Below are positions 8,830 through 16,338 of a DNA stretch of 21,625 bases, one piece after another. The notes under the pieces were generated by a model. That model saw nothing but the letters and a program-made list of their open reading frames with translations. It had not been told where the DNA came from and did no database searches. The position numbers were made by a program, and so were the translations under genes. Numbering within the stretch: the first letter of the stretch is position 1; every line of letters begins with the position of its first letter. The DNA is from Anaerotignum sp. (GTDB lineage Bacteria > Bacillota > Clostridia > Lachnospirales > Anaerotignaceae). Location of the stretch: NCBI GenBank assembly GCA_020024395.1, contig JAHHTV010000007.1, positions 1 to 21,625 on the forward strand, given 5' to 3'.

Positions 8830-9948
8830 TTACAGTACACGTCTTGCACAAACATAGGTTCTTGCACTATAGCCACTGTTCAAATTGGTAATAGTTACGC
8901 CATTTCCTTTGCCATCTGTGGAATGGATATATCTTCCATCCCCCATGTAAATACCCACATGGTTAATCTGGCTATTACCGCCACTGTTGAAAAATACCAA
9001 ATCGCCTGCCTGTAATTCAGATTTGCTCACGCTTACACCATTATTTACCATTGTTGCAGAGCTTCTGTTTACTGTGACACCAAAGTTACGCAACACTGCA
9101 TAAACAAAACCAGAGCAATCTACACCGCTATTCAAATTTGTGCCACCCCATACATAAGGTGTACCAACAAATTGTTTTGCATAATTTACAACTTCTGCAC
9201 CTTTTGTAGAATATGTTGTTGTGCGGGCAGGTTTTTCTCCGCTATGTATAGATACGTATTCTGCACTAACATATCCTTTTTGACCACTTTCTGTGATAAC
9301 ACGCACCCACTGTTCGCCAACACGGTCTACATCAACCACTGCACCATTTGGCAACACTTGCAATATGTTGGAAACCAAAGATGCTTCTTTTCTCAATTTC
9401 AAACCACTACCTGCATTTACCACTGCATATTGACGTTGTGCTGCTGCTGGTGTTATGCTGTCGCCTGCATTTCCAATTTCTGTCAATACAGAAAGATTTT
9501 CTCCTGTCAAATAATCTTTCCCGATATAAGCTTCTTTTCCGTTATATTCTATCTGATACCAACCATCATTTCTGCCAACAGTTTTGAACACTTCTCCTGC
9601 ATTGGCTGTACCAATCACATCACTGTTTGTGCTTGCTTCAGAACGAATATTCACACCATTTGCAGTCACTTTACCATCTGCTGATGTTACTTTGAAATAA
9701 TCCCCTGCAACAAAACCATTTTGTCCGTTATAAGAAATTTGATACCAACTACCACTTTTGCCTGTCACTTCATATTTTGTGCCTGCACTGATTTTCCCCA
9801 ATACATCTGCACTTGTACCTGCTGCCACACGCACGTTAATATCTGTTCCTGTTGCTTGTCCCATATCTGCTGCAAATACTGCTGTTGTACCCATTACCAC
9901 ACAGGTTGCTGTAATGCAAGCCTGACGAATTACATTTTTGACTGTCAT
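8830..9948 (-). CDS. Secreted SH3b-NlpC/P60 peptidoglycan endopeptidase
   Basis: 372 residues. Residues 1-26 form a Sec signal peptide (hydrophobic core, AVFA then AD). Three bacterial SH3-like repeats follow: about 32-88 (TDINVRVAAGTSADVLGKIS), 92-148 (GVNIRSEASTNSDVIG) and 174-233 (LKLRKEASLVSNILQVLPNG). These usually bind the cell wall. The C-terminal NlpC/P60 cysteine peptidase (about 248-372) has PYVWGGTNLNSGVDCSGFVY with Cys278, NHVGIYMG with His330 and YIHST with His342, a complete catalytic set. The family cleaves D-Glu-diamino acid bonds in stem peptides, acting outside the membrane. GGAGG precedes the ATG, and the gene has its own consensus promoter and terminator, so it is monocistronic. 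The exact substrate is unknown. Confidence 0.92.
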   Translation of the reverse strand: MTVKNVIRQACITATCVVMGTTAVFAADMGQATGTDINVRVAAGTSADVLGKISAGTKYEVTGKSGSWYQISYNGQNGFVAGDYFKVTSADGKVTANGVNIRSEASTNSDVIGTANAGEVFKTVGRNDGWYQIEYNGKEAYIGKDYLTGENLSVLTEIGNAGDSITPAAAQRQYAVVNAGSGLKLRKEASLVSNILQVLPNGAVVDVDRVGEQWVRVITESGQKGYVSAEYVSIHSGEKPARTTTYSTKGAEVVNYAKQFVGTPYVWGGTNLNSGVDCSGFVYAVLRNFGVTVNRSSATMVNNGVSVSKSELQAGDLVFFNSGGNSQINHVGIYMGDGRYIHSTDGKGNGVTITNLNSGYSARTYVCARRVL

Positions 9949-10001
9949 TTAGACTTCCTCCACCATTACCGAATTGAAATTATTACAAATCTATTACGGT
10001 T

Positions 10002-10030
10002 AGTATACGAAAGTTTAACAATCTTGTCAA
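10002..10030 (-). promoter_or_regulatory. Consensus promoter of the NlpC/P60 gene
   Basis: On the minus strand: -35 TTGACA (10030-10025), exactly 17 bases, then -10 TATACT (10007-10002). The -35 matches the sigma-A consensus perfectly and the -10 differs by one base. Transcription would start near 9995, giving a leader of about 47 bases. This suggests strong, largely constitutive expression. Confidence 0.85.
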
Positions 10031-10159
10031 TATTTTTCCCAAGAAAGTTTTCATAAAAATCGCAATATCTGCATATATACAATATTTTCATACGATAGTA
10101 TGTTTGCATTTTTGTCGTTTTTTGTAACAAAATATTCCTTTCTTATTTTTTAAGATTTT

Positions 10160-11170
10160 TTAAATTTTATAAAAAAACACCGTATTGCTGCCCCCACAAA
10201 TCATACCCAAATTGGCACTATCTTTGTTGTCCAAAACATATCTTTGCACATCAAACATATTTTGTTTTTGTTCCATTTTTTTGCAATGTTTTATAGCATG
10301 TTGTTCAATCGCACCGCCGCCAATCGTACCACAAACAATTTTCCCATTTTGTACAAACATTCTTGCACCTGCTTCTCTTGGTGCAGAACCATCTTTTTCC
10401 ACAATCACAGCCACCACACCGCTTTTTTGCGTACAAACGGTTTGCAAAAATTCTTCCGATATATTTTTGCGTGGTTTGCTGTTTTTCACTTGTATAATCT
10501 CTGCTGCAATACAAACAGCAATTTCTTCTGGTGTCACTGCACCAATGGCTAGTCCAATCGGAGCGTGTAATGTGTTGATTTGTTTTTGAGAAACACCTGC
10601 TGCCAACAAATTTTGTTTTGTTTTTGCCACTTTTGTTCGACTGCCAATCATGCCAAAATACGTATATTTTCTTTTGCATATTTGTGTTGCACAAATGCTG
10701 TCTGCCTGATGCCCTCTTGTCACAACAATATAATACGTTTGTGACATATCTGGAATTTTATCAAATACACAATCAAAATCATCACAAATCAAACAATCCA
10801 CATTTGGAAAACGTTCTGTATTTACAAATTCTTTTCTATCATCCACAACCGTCACATGAAATCCCAACATTTTCCCCAAATCTGCCAAAGCCAATGAAAT
10901 ATGCCCGCCGCCCAATATCACCCAACGTGCAACACCGCCAAACTGTTCCACAAAAACAGCATTGTTATCCAAATGCACCACAGCCCCATTTTTTTGCTCT
11001 TTCACCAAATCAAAACAAGCTGTTGTCCATGCATCTTTTTGCCCACCACAAATTTCTGTTTCATCAAATAAAAAATAAGTACCCTGTTTTTCTCCCTCAA
11101 AAACAAAGGCACTGCCAATACCATCTTTTTCTTGTAATTGTTTTTGCAATATTTGGTCATATTGTTTCAT
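10160..11170 (-). CDS. XdhC/CoxI-family hydroxylase maturation protein, domains in reversed order
   Basis: 336 residues. XdhC proteins bind molybdenum cofactor, promote its terminal sulfuration and insert it into xanthine dehydrogenase-type enzymes. Here the Rossmann domain (XdhC_C) comes first: WVILGGGHISLALADLGKML at residues 83-102, TVVDDRKEFVNTERFP and FGMIGSRTK. The XdhC_CoxI domain comes last: VAVIVEKDGSAPREAGARMF (253-272), GTIGGGAIE (281-289) and MICGGSNTVFF near the end. Classical XdhC has the opposite order. The first 80 residues resemble the linker that normally follows XdhC_CoxI, so the protein looks circularly permuted. Its ATG overlaps the yqeC stop by 4 bases (ATGA). It is the last gene of the selenium/molybdenum operon, and no clear terminator follows. 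Its likely role is loading the (seleno)cofactor into a hydroxylase encoded elsewhere. Confidence 0.88.
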   Translation of the reverse strand: MKQYDQILQKQLQEKDGIGSAFVFEGEKQGTYFLFDETEICGGQKDAWTTACFDLVKEQKNGAVVHLDNNAVFVEQFGGVARWVILGGGHISLALADLGKMLGFHVTVVDDRKEFVNTERFPNVDCLICDDFDCVFDKIPDMSQTYYIVVTRGHQADSICATQICKRKYTYFGMIGSRTKVAKTKQNLLAAGVSQKQINTLHAPIGLAIGAVTPEEIAVCIAAEIIQVKNSKPRKNISEEFLQTVCTQKSGVVAVIVEKDGSAPREAGARMFVQNGKIVCGTIGGGAIEQHAIKHCKKMEQKQNMFDVQRYVLDNKDSANLGMICGGSNTVFFYKI

Positions 11171-11868
11171 ATTTTGTTTTCCTTTCTATCAAAAAACGCC
11201 TTTTGCAAACTTCCCCAAACATAAGGCACTTTCAAAAAATCTCCAAAATGCTTTGCCTGTGCTTGTGTCACACAATCCGCTTGATTGGCAAACACACAAC
11301 ATTTGTATTTTGTCCAATATGATTGATACCCTGCTTGCAATATATTTGCCATTTCTTTTTCTGTCACAATGGTATCTGCATCATATCCCAAAACTGCTGC
11401 ACGTTCCCATCGGTGGCACACCGTATACAATTTTTCCCCCAAACTAGATAATCCAACAACCGTCACCAAAAAGTCGCTTGCTTCTGGTATGACAGGCTCT
11501 GTATCATTTGGCAATTTCAAAGGCAATCTTTTTGCACCGTCCGCCTCCACCAAAACAATATCCACCATAGAAAATACAGCCTCCCATATATGTTTTGGCA
11601 AACCTGTCATTTTTCCATTTCCACAAGCCACACCCGCTACAACAATGCCCCATTGTTTCAGCTTTTTTGAAATTTCCAAAACATCACATGACAACACAGC
11701 ATATTCTTTTGGCAAATACATTTTTGTTGTTGTGGTCAATAATACTGTTTTTCCTTGTTTTTGATAGCATTTTGCCAAATGATACAACAAACTTGTTTTA
11801 CCACCACTCCCCACAACACAAATACATTTTGCATATGCTGGAACGCACAGTTTTTCCAAAATATCCAT
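11167..11868 (-). CDS. yqeC: YqeC, selenium-dependent hydroxylase accessory protein
   Basis: 233 residues from the ATG at 11868. A P-loop GSGGKTS (residues 20-26) follows a short strand, and LVEADGAKRLPLKLP (106-120) with DTEPVIP is characteristic of the YqeC family. The family is found only with selenium-dependent molybdenum hydroxylase genes; its biochemical activity is not established, though the P-loop implies nucleotide use. The frame is open 18 bases further to a GTG at 11886, but that would begin inside the DUF3343 gene. GAGG six bases before 11868 favours the ATG. The stop overlaps the XdhC start. Identity as YqeC is well supported; any precise reaction would be a guess. Confidence 0.85.
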   Translation of the reverse strand: MDILEKLCVPAYAKCICVVGSGGKTSLLYHLAKCYQKQGKTVLLTTTTKMYLPKEYAVLSCDVLEISKKLKQWGIVVAGVACGNGKMTGLPKHIWEAVFSMVDIVLVEADGAKRLPLKLPNDTEPVIPEASDFLVTVVGLSSLGEKLYTVCHRWERAAVLGYDADTIVTEKEMANILQAGYQSYWTKYKCCVFANQADCVTQAQAKHFGDFLKVPYVWGSLQKAFFDRKENKI

Positions 11869-11876
11869 ACCACACC

Positions 11877-12107
11877 TCAAAGCCACATTTCATGCAACAT
11901 ATCATATGTCAATGCTTGCAAAAGTGGTTGCACAGTTTCTTTTTCTGATACTGGCATTTTCCAAGCCAATCCACATCCTGCGGTAATTTCTTGTGGTATA
12001 GGTATCAATCTACCTGATATTCCCTTTTCTTTTGCAGTATCTTCCCAATGCAAAGCCGCTGTTGTGGTTTGGAATGTTATCACCAAACAATCCGATTTTT
12101 CTCTCAT
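11877..12107 (-). CDS. DUF3343 small protein, putative Se/S carrier
   Basis: 76 residues, a typical length for DUF3343. The sequence starts MREKSDCLVITFQTTTAALH, a beta-strand and helix as in small alpha/beta proteins. The conserved family motif is TAGCGLAWK with Cys45. Members occur beside CsdB-like cysteine desulfurases in orphan-selD genomes and are annotated as putative Se/S carrier-like proteins; this is inferred from context and not demonstrated. Its ATG overlaps the stop of the cysteine desulfurase (ATGA), and GGAGG for it lies inside the end of that gene, so the two proteins are translationally coupled. That supports a donor-acceptor pair in which Cys45 would take persulfide or selenopersulfide. 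Confidence 0.8.
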   Translation of the reverse strand: MREKSDCLVITFQTTTAALHWEDTAKEKGISGRLIPIPQEITAGCGLAWKMPVSEKETVQPLLQALTYDMLHEMWL

Positions 12108-13246
12108 GTCAACGCCTCCACAATTTGTTTTACAGCCACAATCGCCATTTCCACTTCTGCTTCTGTAACAAAATAGCCAAAACTAAACCGCACAGCACCT
12201 TGTTTTGCTGTCCCCAATGCCTGATGGAGCAATGGGGCGCAATGCACACCCCCACGCACCGCAATATTATATTCTTGTGCCAAAATATCACAAAATTTGT
12301 CTGATGATACTCCTTTGATGTTACATGTTATCATTGCCGCACGCTGTTTTGCTTCCAAATCGCCATACATTTCTATTTGTGGGATGTCTTTGATACCATT
12401 ATAAAACTGCATCATACGTGCGTGTTCTTGTTGTTGTATGGTATCTAGCCCTGTTTTTTCTATAAAATCCAACGCCGCTGACAATCCAGCAATACCATGT
12501 CCATTCAATGTGCCTGCCTCCAAATGTTCTGGATATGTTTCTGGCTGTGTTTTTGAAAAACTTTGTACACCTGTACCACCCGTATAAAAACTAGGAATTT
12601 CCACAGCTTTTGCCACACACAGACCGCCTGTACCTTGTGGACCCATCAAACATTTATGTCCTGTAAAACATAATACATCTATTTGCATTTTTTGCATAGA
12701 TATAGGAAATACGCCTGCTGTCTGTGATGCATCCACCACAAACAACAAGCCATTTTGTTTACAAAATGCACCGATTTTTGCAATATCATTCAAATTTCCA
12801 GTTACATTGGAGGCATGGGTACATACCACCATTTTTGTATTTTTTTGCAATCGCAATGAAAATTGCTCATATTGTAAAACGCCTTTTGCATCACATCCTA
12901 CAAAAGAAATTTCCACACCATCTTTTTCTTTTTGATACAATGGTCGCAATACGCTATTATGTTCCATACAAGTGGTTATCACATGGTCATCTGTTTGCAA
13001 AAGCCCACAAATTGCTATATTCAAGCCTTGTGTTGCATTTGCAGTAAACACCACATTTTCAGGACTTTCCACATCAAATAATGTTGTCAATTTTTTTCTG
13101 GTTTGATATATCATTCTTGTCGTATCCAAAGATGTTGCATCATGCCCTCTGCCCGCATTTCCCATATGCAATATGGCATCATACACTGCTTTTGCAACTG
13201 TTTCTGGTTTTCTTGCTGATGTTGCCGCAACATTCAAATCAATCAT
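12104..13246 (-). CDS. CsdB/SufS-like cysteine desulfurase (class V aminotransferase)
   Basis: 380 residues, a PLP enzyme releasing sulfur (or selenium from selenocysteine) as an enzyme-bound persulfide. Visible features are NATQGLNIAI (PLP phosphate loop), MEHNSVLRPL with His96, VDASQTAG with Asp172 and Gln175, and the PLP-binding Lys198 in CFTGHKCLMGPQGTGGL. The catalytic Cys336 sits in RGGVHCAPLLHQ near the C-terminus, a short loop as in the CsdB/SufS group rather than the longer IscS loop. The family found with orphan selD (TIGR01977-type) matches this layout. It starts with an 8-base overlap with modC and is coupled to DUF3343. No iron-sulfur scaffold genes are adjacent, so a role in supplying S or Se to the molybdenum cofactor pathway is more likely than Fe-S assembly. 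Confidence 0.9.
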   Translation of the reverse strand: MIDLNVAATSARKPETVAKAVYDAILHMGNAGRGHDATSLDTTRMIYQTRKKLTTLFDVESPENVVFTANATQGLNIAICGLLQTDDHVITTCMEHNSVLRPLYQKEKDGVEISFVGCDAKGVLQYEQFSLRLQKNTKMVVCTHASNVTGNLNDIAKIGAFCKQNGLLFVVDASQTAGVFPISMQKMQIDVLCFTGHKCLMGPQGTGGLCVAKAVEIPSFYTGGTGVQSFSKTQPETYPEHLEAGTLNGHGIAGLSAALDFIEKTGLDTIQQQEHARMMQFYNGIKDIPQIEMYGDLEAKQRAAMITCNIKGVSSDKFCDILAQEYNIAVRGGVHCAPLLHQALGTAKQGAVRFSFGYFVTEAEVEMAIVAVKQIVEALT

Positions 13247-13943
13247 CGTTTCCCCCTTGTATCAATAATTTTCCTTCATCTGACTGTGGGCAGTCAAATA
13301 GCATTTTGGTATCACCATATTCTGCAATATTTCCTTTTTCCATCACCATGCATTTTTGTGTCAAACGGTATATTTCACCCTTGTTATGTGACACCAACAC
13401 TGCCACACCATCATAAGATGTCAAAACGGCTTGTACTTGTTTTTCTATCTCCTGCCGTAAAAAACTATCCAATGCAGAAAAAGGCTCATCTAGCAAAAGC
13501 ACTTTTGGCTTTGCTGCAAGCATTCTTGCCATTGCTGTTCTTTGTTGTTGTCCGCCTGAAAGCACTGCAGGAAACAAATCTGCTACATTTTGTAAATAAA
13601 ACCGCTCCAAAAGTTCTGCAACATATGCTTTGTCATTGTCACAAGCAAATGCAATATTTTGCCATACTGTCATATTCGGAAACAGCGCATAATTTTGAAA
13701 CAAATATCCAATATTTCTTTTTTGCGGCTGCAAACAAATTTTTTTATCACTGTCAAACAAAACAGCACCATCTAGCACAATCCGCCCTGTATCTGGTTTT
13801 TGAATACCTGCCAAACAACGCAACGTCATACTTTTTCCACAACCACTTTTGCCCAAAATACCCAATACGGCATTTTCCAATACAAAAGAGAGCGACAATG
13901 TTTCTGTTTTCAATTTTTTAGTAAATGTTGCTTCCAATATCAA
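13239..13943 (-). CDS. modC: Molybdate ABC transporter ATPase ModC (short form)
   Basis: 234 residues. ABC ATPase motifs are Walker A GKSGCGKS (31-38), Q-loop YLFQNYALFPNMTVWQNI, signature LSGGQQQRTAMARMLAAKP, Walker B KVLLLDEPFSALDSF and the H-loop VLVSHNKGEIY. E. coli ModC is about 350 residues with a C-terminal molybdate-binding TOBE/Mop domain; this protein ends right after the ATPase, so that domain is absent. The chosen start is the TTG at 13943, because GGGAGG lies 10 bases upstream and the start overlaps the modB stop by 4 bases (TTGA). The frame is open upstream to 14036, but that stretch lies inside modB and does not resemble an ABC ATPase N-terminus. It works with ModB and ModA. 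Confidence 0.9.
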   Translation of the reverse strand: MILEATFTKKLKTETLSLSFVLENAVLGILGKSGCGKSMTLRCLAGIQKPDTGRIVLDGAVLFDSDKKICLQPQKRNIGYLFQNYALFPNMTVWQNIAFACDNDKAYVAELLERFYLQNVADLFPAVLSGGQQQRTAMARMLAAKPKVLLLDEPFSALDSFLRQEIEKQVQAVLTSYDGVAVLVSHNKGEIYRLTQKCMVMEKGNIAEYGDTKMLFDCPQSDEGKLLIQGGNDD

Positions 13944-14611
13944 AATCCGTCGTCCTCCCTTGTTTTTGTTTTGCGTTCCAATAATAAAATGCCTGTCATT
14001 GCCAAAATAGACAGCAATACAATACACACTGACCAAAAATATGCTTGTGTTCTATGACCACTTTGCACAGCCGTATACACTGCCAACGCCATTGTTTGTG
14101 TTCTTTGCGGAATATTCCCTGCAACCATCATCGTCGCCCCAAATTCGCCCATACCTCGTGCAAAAGCGAGAATCACTCCTGCCAATATGCCACTGCGGCA
14201 ATTTGGTAATATCACATGAAACAATATTTTGCTTTCGGATATACCCAATGTGCGTGCCGCATCTACCATTTGTTTGTCCATTTGTTCCATCGCACTACGC
14301 ACCGCACGATACACCAAAGGAAATGAAACCACAAATGCTGCTGCCACAGCACCTCTCAATGAAAATATAAATGGCAATCCAATTTCATGCAAAAACTTAC
14401 CCAAAACACCATTTTTTCCAAATACCATCAGCAAAAAAAAGCCGACTACCGTTGGCGGCAGTACCAAAGGGAGTGTCAGCACAACGTCCACAACACCTCT
14501 CAAATGTCGCAATTTCATGGCAACATAAGAAAGCCCAATCCCAAACACCGCCGCCAAAACGGTACTCAAAAACGCCACTTTTACAGAAATCAAAAGAGGA
14601 CTCCAATCCAT
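13940..14611 (-). CDS. modB: Molybdate ABC transporter permease ModB
   Basis: 223 residues of membrane protein, the usual ModB length, with five or six predicted helices. The N-terminus MDWSPLLISVKVAFLSTVLA begins the first helix; LTLPLVLPPTVVGFFLL is the typical ModB second segment. The cytoplasmic EAA-like loop is ARTLGISESKILFHVILPN, which contacts ModC, and ARGMGEFGATMMVAGNIP is the conserved C-terminal signature. The start at 14611 is preferred over the open upstream frame because AAGGTG lies just before it, it follows the modA stop by 10 bases, and the protein then begins like its homologues. The stop overlaps the modC start. Confidence 0.93.
   Translation of the reverse strand: MDWSPLLISVKVAFLSTVLAAVFGIGLSYVAMKLRHLRGVVDVVLTLPLVLPPTVVGFFLLMVFGKNGVLGKFLHEIGLPFIFSLRGAVAAAFVVSFPLVYRAVRSAMEQMDKQMVDAARTLGISESKILFHVILPNCRSGILAGVILAFARGMGEFGATMMVAGNIPQRTQTMALAVYTAVQSGHRTQAYFWSVCIVLLSILAMTGILLLERKTKTREDDGF
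13954..13959 (-). promoter_or_regulatory. Ribosome binding site for the modC TTG start
   Basis: GGGAGG on the minus strand, inside the last codons of modB, 10 bases before the TTG at 13943. There is no ATG or GTG near it in the modC frame, so it is the main reason to call a TTG start. Confidence 0.65.
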
Positions 14612-14621
14612 ATCATACACC

Positions 14622-15404
14622 TTATTCTGCAATATATGTAAAGCCATAACGTGCAAATGCTTCTGCGGCTTTTTCACTTGTCAGAAAATCCAAAAATGCT
14701 TTTGCATATTCTTTGTTTTGGCTGTCAGAAACAACTGCCGCAGGATAACGTACATCTGGTGCATATTCTGTTGGTACTTCTTCTACCACACGCACACCTT
14801 CTGATGTTGCGGCATCTGTGGCATATACCACACCACAACTTGCTTCTCCTGCTTCTACCCAAGCCAGCACTTCACGCACATTGCTTGCAAACACAGCATT
14901 GCTTTTTACATCTTCCCATATGCCCATATCGGTAAATATTTGTTTTGCATATTTGCCTGCGGGTACACTTTCTGCCTCACCCAATGCAATCACACTGTTT
15001 GTTTCTGCAATATTTGCAAAACCAGTATCCATATCGCTTGTTTTTGGTACAACCAAAACAATTTTATTTTCCAAAACATCCTCTCTTGTATCAGCATCAA
15101 TCAGATTTTGTTCTTCCAAAGCATCCATATTGCTTTCTGCCGCAGAAAAGAATATATCGGTTGTAGCACCTTCTTCAATCTGTGTTTGTAATGCACCACT
15201 GCCGCCAAATGTAAAATCAATTTCTACATTTTCATTTTCTGCTTTGTATGCTTCTGCCAATTCTGTCAAAACATCTGTCAAACTTGCTGCCGCTGATACA
15301 GTCAATGTCGTTTTTTCTGCTTGTGATTGTGTGTTGCCACAACCAGCAAACAAACTCACTGCCAACACAGACAAAATTCCCCATTTCAAAACATTTCTTT
15401 TCAT
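14622..15404 (-). CDS. modA: Molybdate-binding lipoprotein ModA
   Basis: 260 residues. The N-terminus MKRNVLKWGILSVLAVSLFA followed by GCG is a lipoprotein signal with lipobox FAGC and lipidated Cys22, so the protein is anchored outside the membrane. The mature part begins LTVSAAASLTDVLTELAEAY, the ModA hallmark, and contains FGGSGALQTQIEEGATTDIF, oxyanion-contacting serines, and ASCGVVYATDAATS. These define a periplasmic-type molybdate/tungstate receptor of class II. The ATG at 15404 is chosen: AAAGGAGG lies 10 bases upstream, overlapping the end of mogA, and a lipoprotein signal starts cleanly there. Molybdate against tungstate preference cannot be read from sequence. Confidence 0.93.
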   Translation of the reverse strand: MKRNVLKWGILSVLAVSLFAGCGNTQSQAEKTTLTVSAAASLTDVLTELAEAYKAENENVEIDFTFGGSGALQTQIEEGATTDIFFSAAESNMDALEEQNLIDADTREDVLENKIVLVVPKTSDMDTGFANIAETNSVIALGEAESVPAGKYAKQIFTDMGIWEDVKSNAVFASNVREVLAWVEAGEASCGVVYATDAATSEGVRVVEEVPTEYAPDVRYPAAVVSDSQNKEYAKAFLDFLTSEKAAEAFARYGFTYIAE

Positions 15405-15406
15405 AA

Positions 15407-15919
15407 TTACATATCCTCCTTTGTTGCACATTCATTTGCTTTTTCTGTTAAAATATCTAATCCATGCGCCAATGCAGGCAATATATATGTTAAATTTTCT
15501 TTGACTGCTTTTGGGCTACCTGGTAGATTAACAATCCATGTTTTTTCTCTGATGACAGAAACACCCCGACTAAGCATGGCTTTTGGTGTAATGGTGAGCG
15601 AATACGCACGCATCGCCTCACTAATGCCATATACTTGTCTTTGGGCAATATCCAGTGTTGCTTCTGGTGTCCAATCTCTTGGCGAAAGCCCTGTTCCTCC
15701 TGTGGTAATGAGCAAATCCGCTTCATTTTTATCACAAATTTCTGCCATACATGCCGAAAGTATCGCTCTTTCATCTGGCAATATCTGCATAGATACCACT
15801 TGATACCCTGCACATTCCAATAATTCTTTTGCCACTTGGCTACTGACGTCCTCACGCAGCCCAGCAGCCCCTTTATCACTTGCTGTTACAATCGCCACCC
15901 GATACAATATACATTTCAT
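15407..15919 (-). CDS. mogA: MogA/MoaB-type molybdopterin adenylyltransferase
   Basis: Up to 170 residues. MogA activates molybdopterin by adenylylation before metal insertion by MoeA. The core starts RVAIVTASDKGAAGLREDVS; the molybdopterin-binding motif is TTGGTGLSPRDWTPEAT (residues 72-88), and a later loop is NLPGSPKAVKENL. The ATG at 15919 lies inside the end of the MOSC gene and has GGAG directly in front, which is too close. A TTG four codons in (15907) gives a more typical N-terminus with a 12-base spacing, so the start is uncertain by 12 bases. The overlap with the MOSC gene suggests coupled translation. The MogA role rather than a MoaB role is inferred from the neighbouring MoeA-like gene. 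Confidence 0.88.
   Translation of the reverse strand: MKCILYRVAIVTASDKGAAGLREDVSSQVAKELLECAGYQVVSMQILPDERAILSACMAEICDKNEADLLITTGGTGLSPRDWTPEATLDIAQRQVYGISEAMRAYSLTITPKAMLSRGVSVIREKTWIVNLPGSPKAVKENLTYILPALAHGLDILTEKANECATKEDM
15415..15422 (-). promoter_or_regulatory. Ribosome binding site that sets the modA start
   Basis: AAAGGAGG on the minus strand lies within the last codons of mogA, 10 bases before the modA ATG at 15404. It is a near-perfect match to the anti-Shine-Dalgarno sequence and rules out the open frame further upstream as the start. Confidence 0.75.
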
Positions 15920-16328
15920 CTCCTATCTTAATTGTGCCACTTTGTATCACTCTTGCAAACACGCCTTCTCTTGGCATAATACAATCGCCCATTTTCTCAT
16001 AAATCTGGCAATGATGATGACATTCTTTTCCAATTTGTGTCAATTCCAATATTGCTTGATTGCATTGCAATTTTGTGCCAATGGGCAATGTTTTGAAATC
16101 AAATCCAGAAACAACCAAATTTTCTCCAAAGTCACCCAAATCTACATCTGCCCCTTTTTCTTGAAATGCTGTAATTTCATCATAAGAAAGCAAACTGATT
16201 TGTCTGTGCCAATTTCCAGCATGGGCATCACCTTCCAAACCAAAATCTACAATCAAATTGCCTTTTTGTACATTCTTTTTTTGTGTACCTCTTTTTTCAC
16301 TGATACACACTGCCATTACTATTCCCAT
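15876..16328 (-). CDS. MOSC-domain protein
   Basis: 150 residues, a single MOSC domain (the fold of the C-terminal domain of molybdenum cofactor sulfurase). Conserved stretches are GLEGDAHAGNWHRQISLLSY (31-50), DFGENLVVSGFDFKTLPIG, and LELTQIGKECHHHCQIYEKM with Cys103 and Cys107. MOSC domains are thought to bind cofactor and carry or transfer sulfur; small stand-alone forms sit in moaA/moaC/mogA clusters of anaerobes and have no firmly assigned reaction. The ATG at 16328 is chosen: it follows the moaA stop, with GGAGG 14 bases upstream inside moaA, a rather long spacing. An ATG at 16316 is an alternative. Handling of S or Se on the cofactor is a plausible inference. Confidence 0.85.
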   Translation of the reverse strand: MGIVMAVCISEKRGTQKKNVQKGNLIVDFGLEGDAHAGNWHRQISLLSYDEITAFQEKGADVDLGDFGENLVVSGFDFKTLPIGTKLQCNQAILELTQIGKECHHHCQIYEKMGDCIMPREGVFARVIQSGTIKIGDEMYIVSGGDCNSK

Positions 16329-16338
16329 ATTACAAATA

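Noticed and set aside
10089..10102. Small palindrome CATACGATAGTATG after the XdhC gene
   Set aside because: The stem is only 5 bases and no T-run follows on the minus strand, so it is not a credible terminator; no regulator link is visible.
13944..14036. Upstream extension of ModC
   Set aside because: It lies within modB, has no ribosome site and does not resemble the N-terminus of ABC ATPases.
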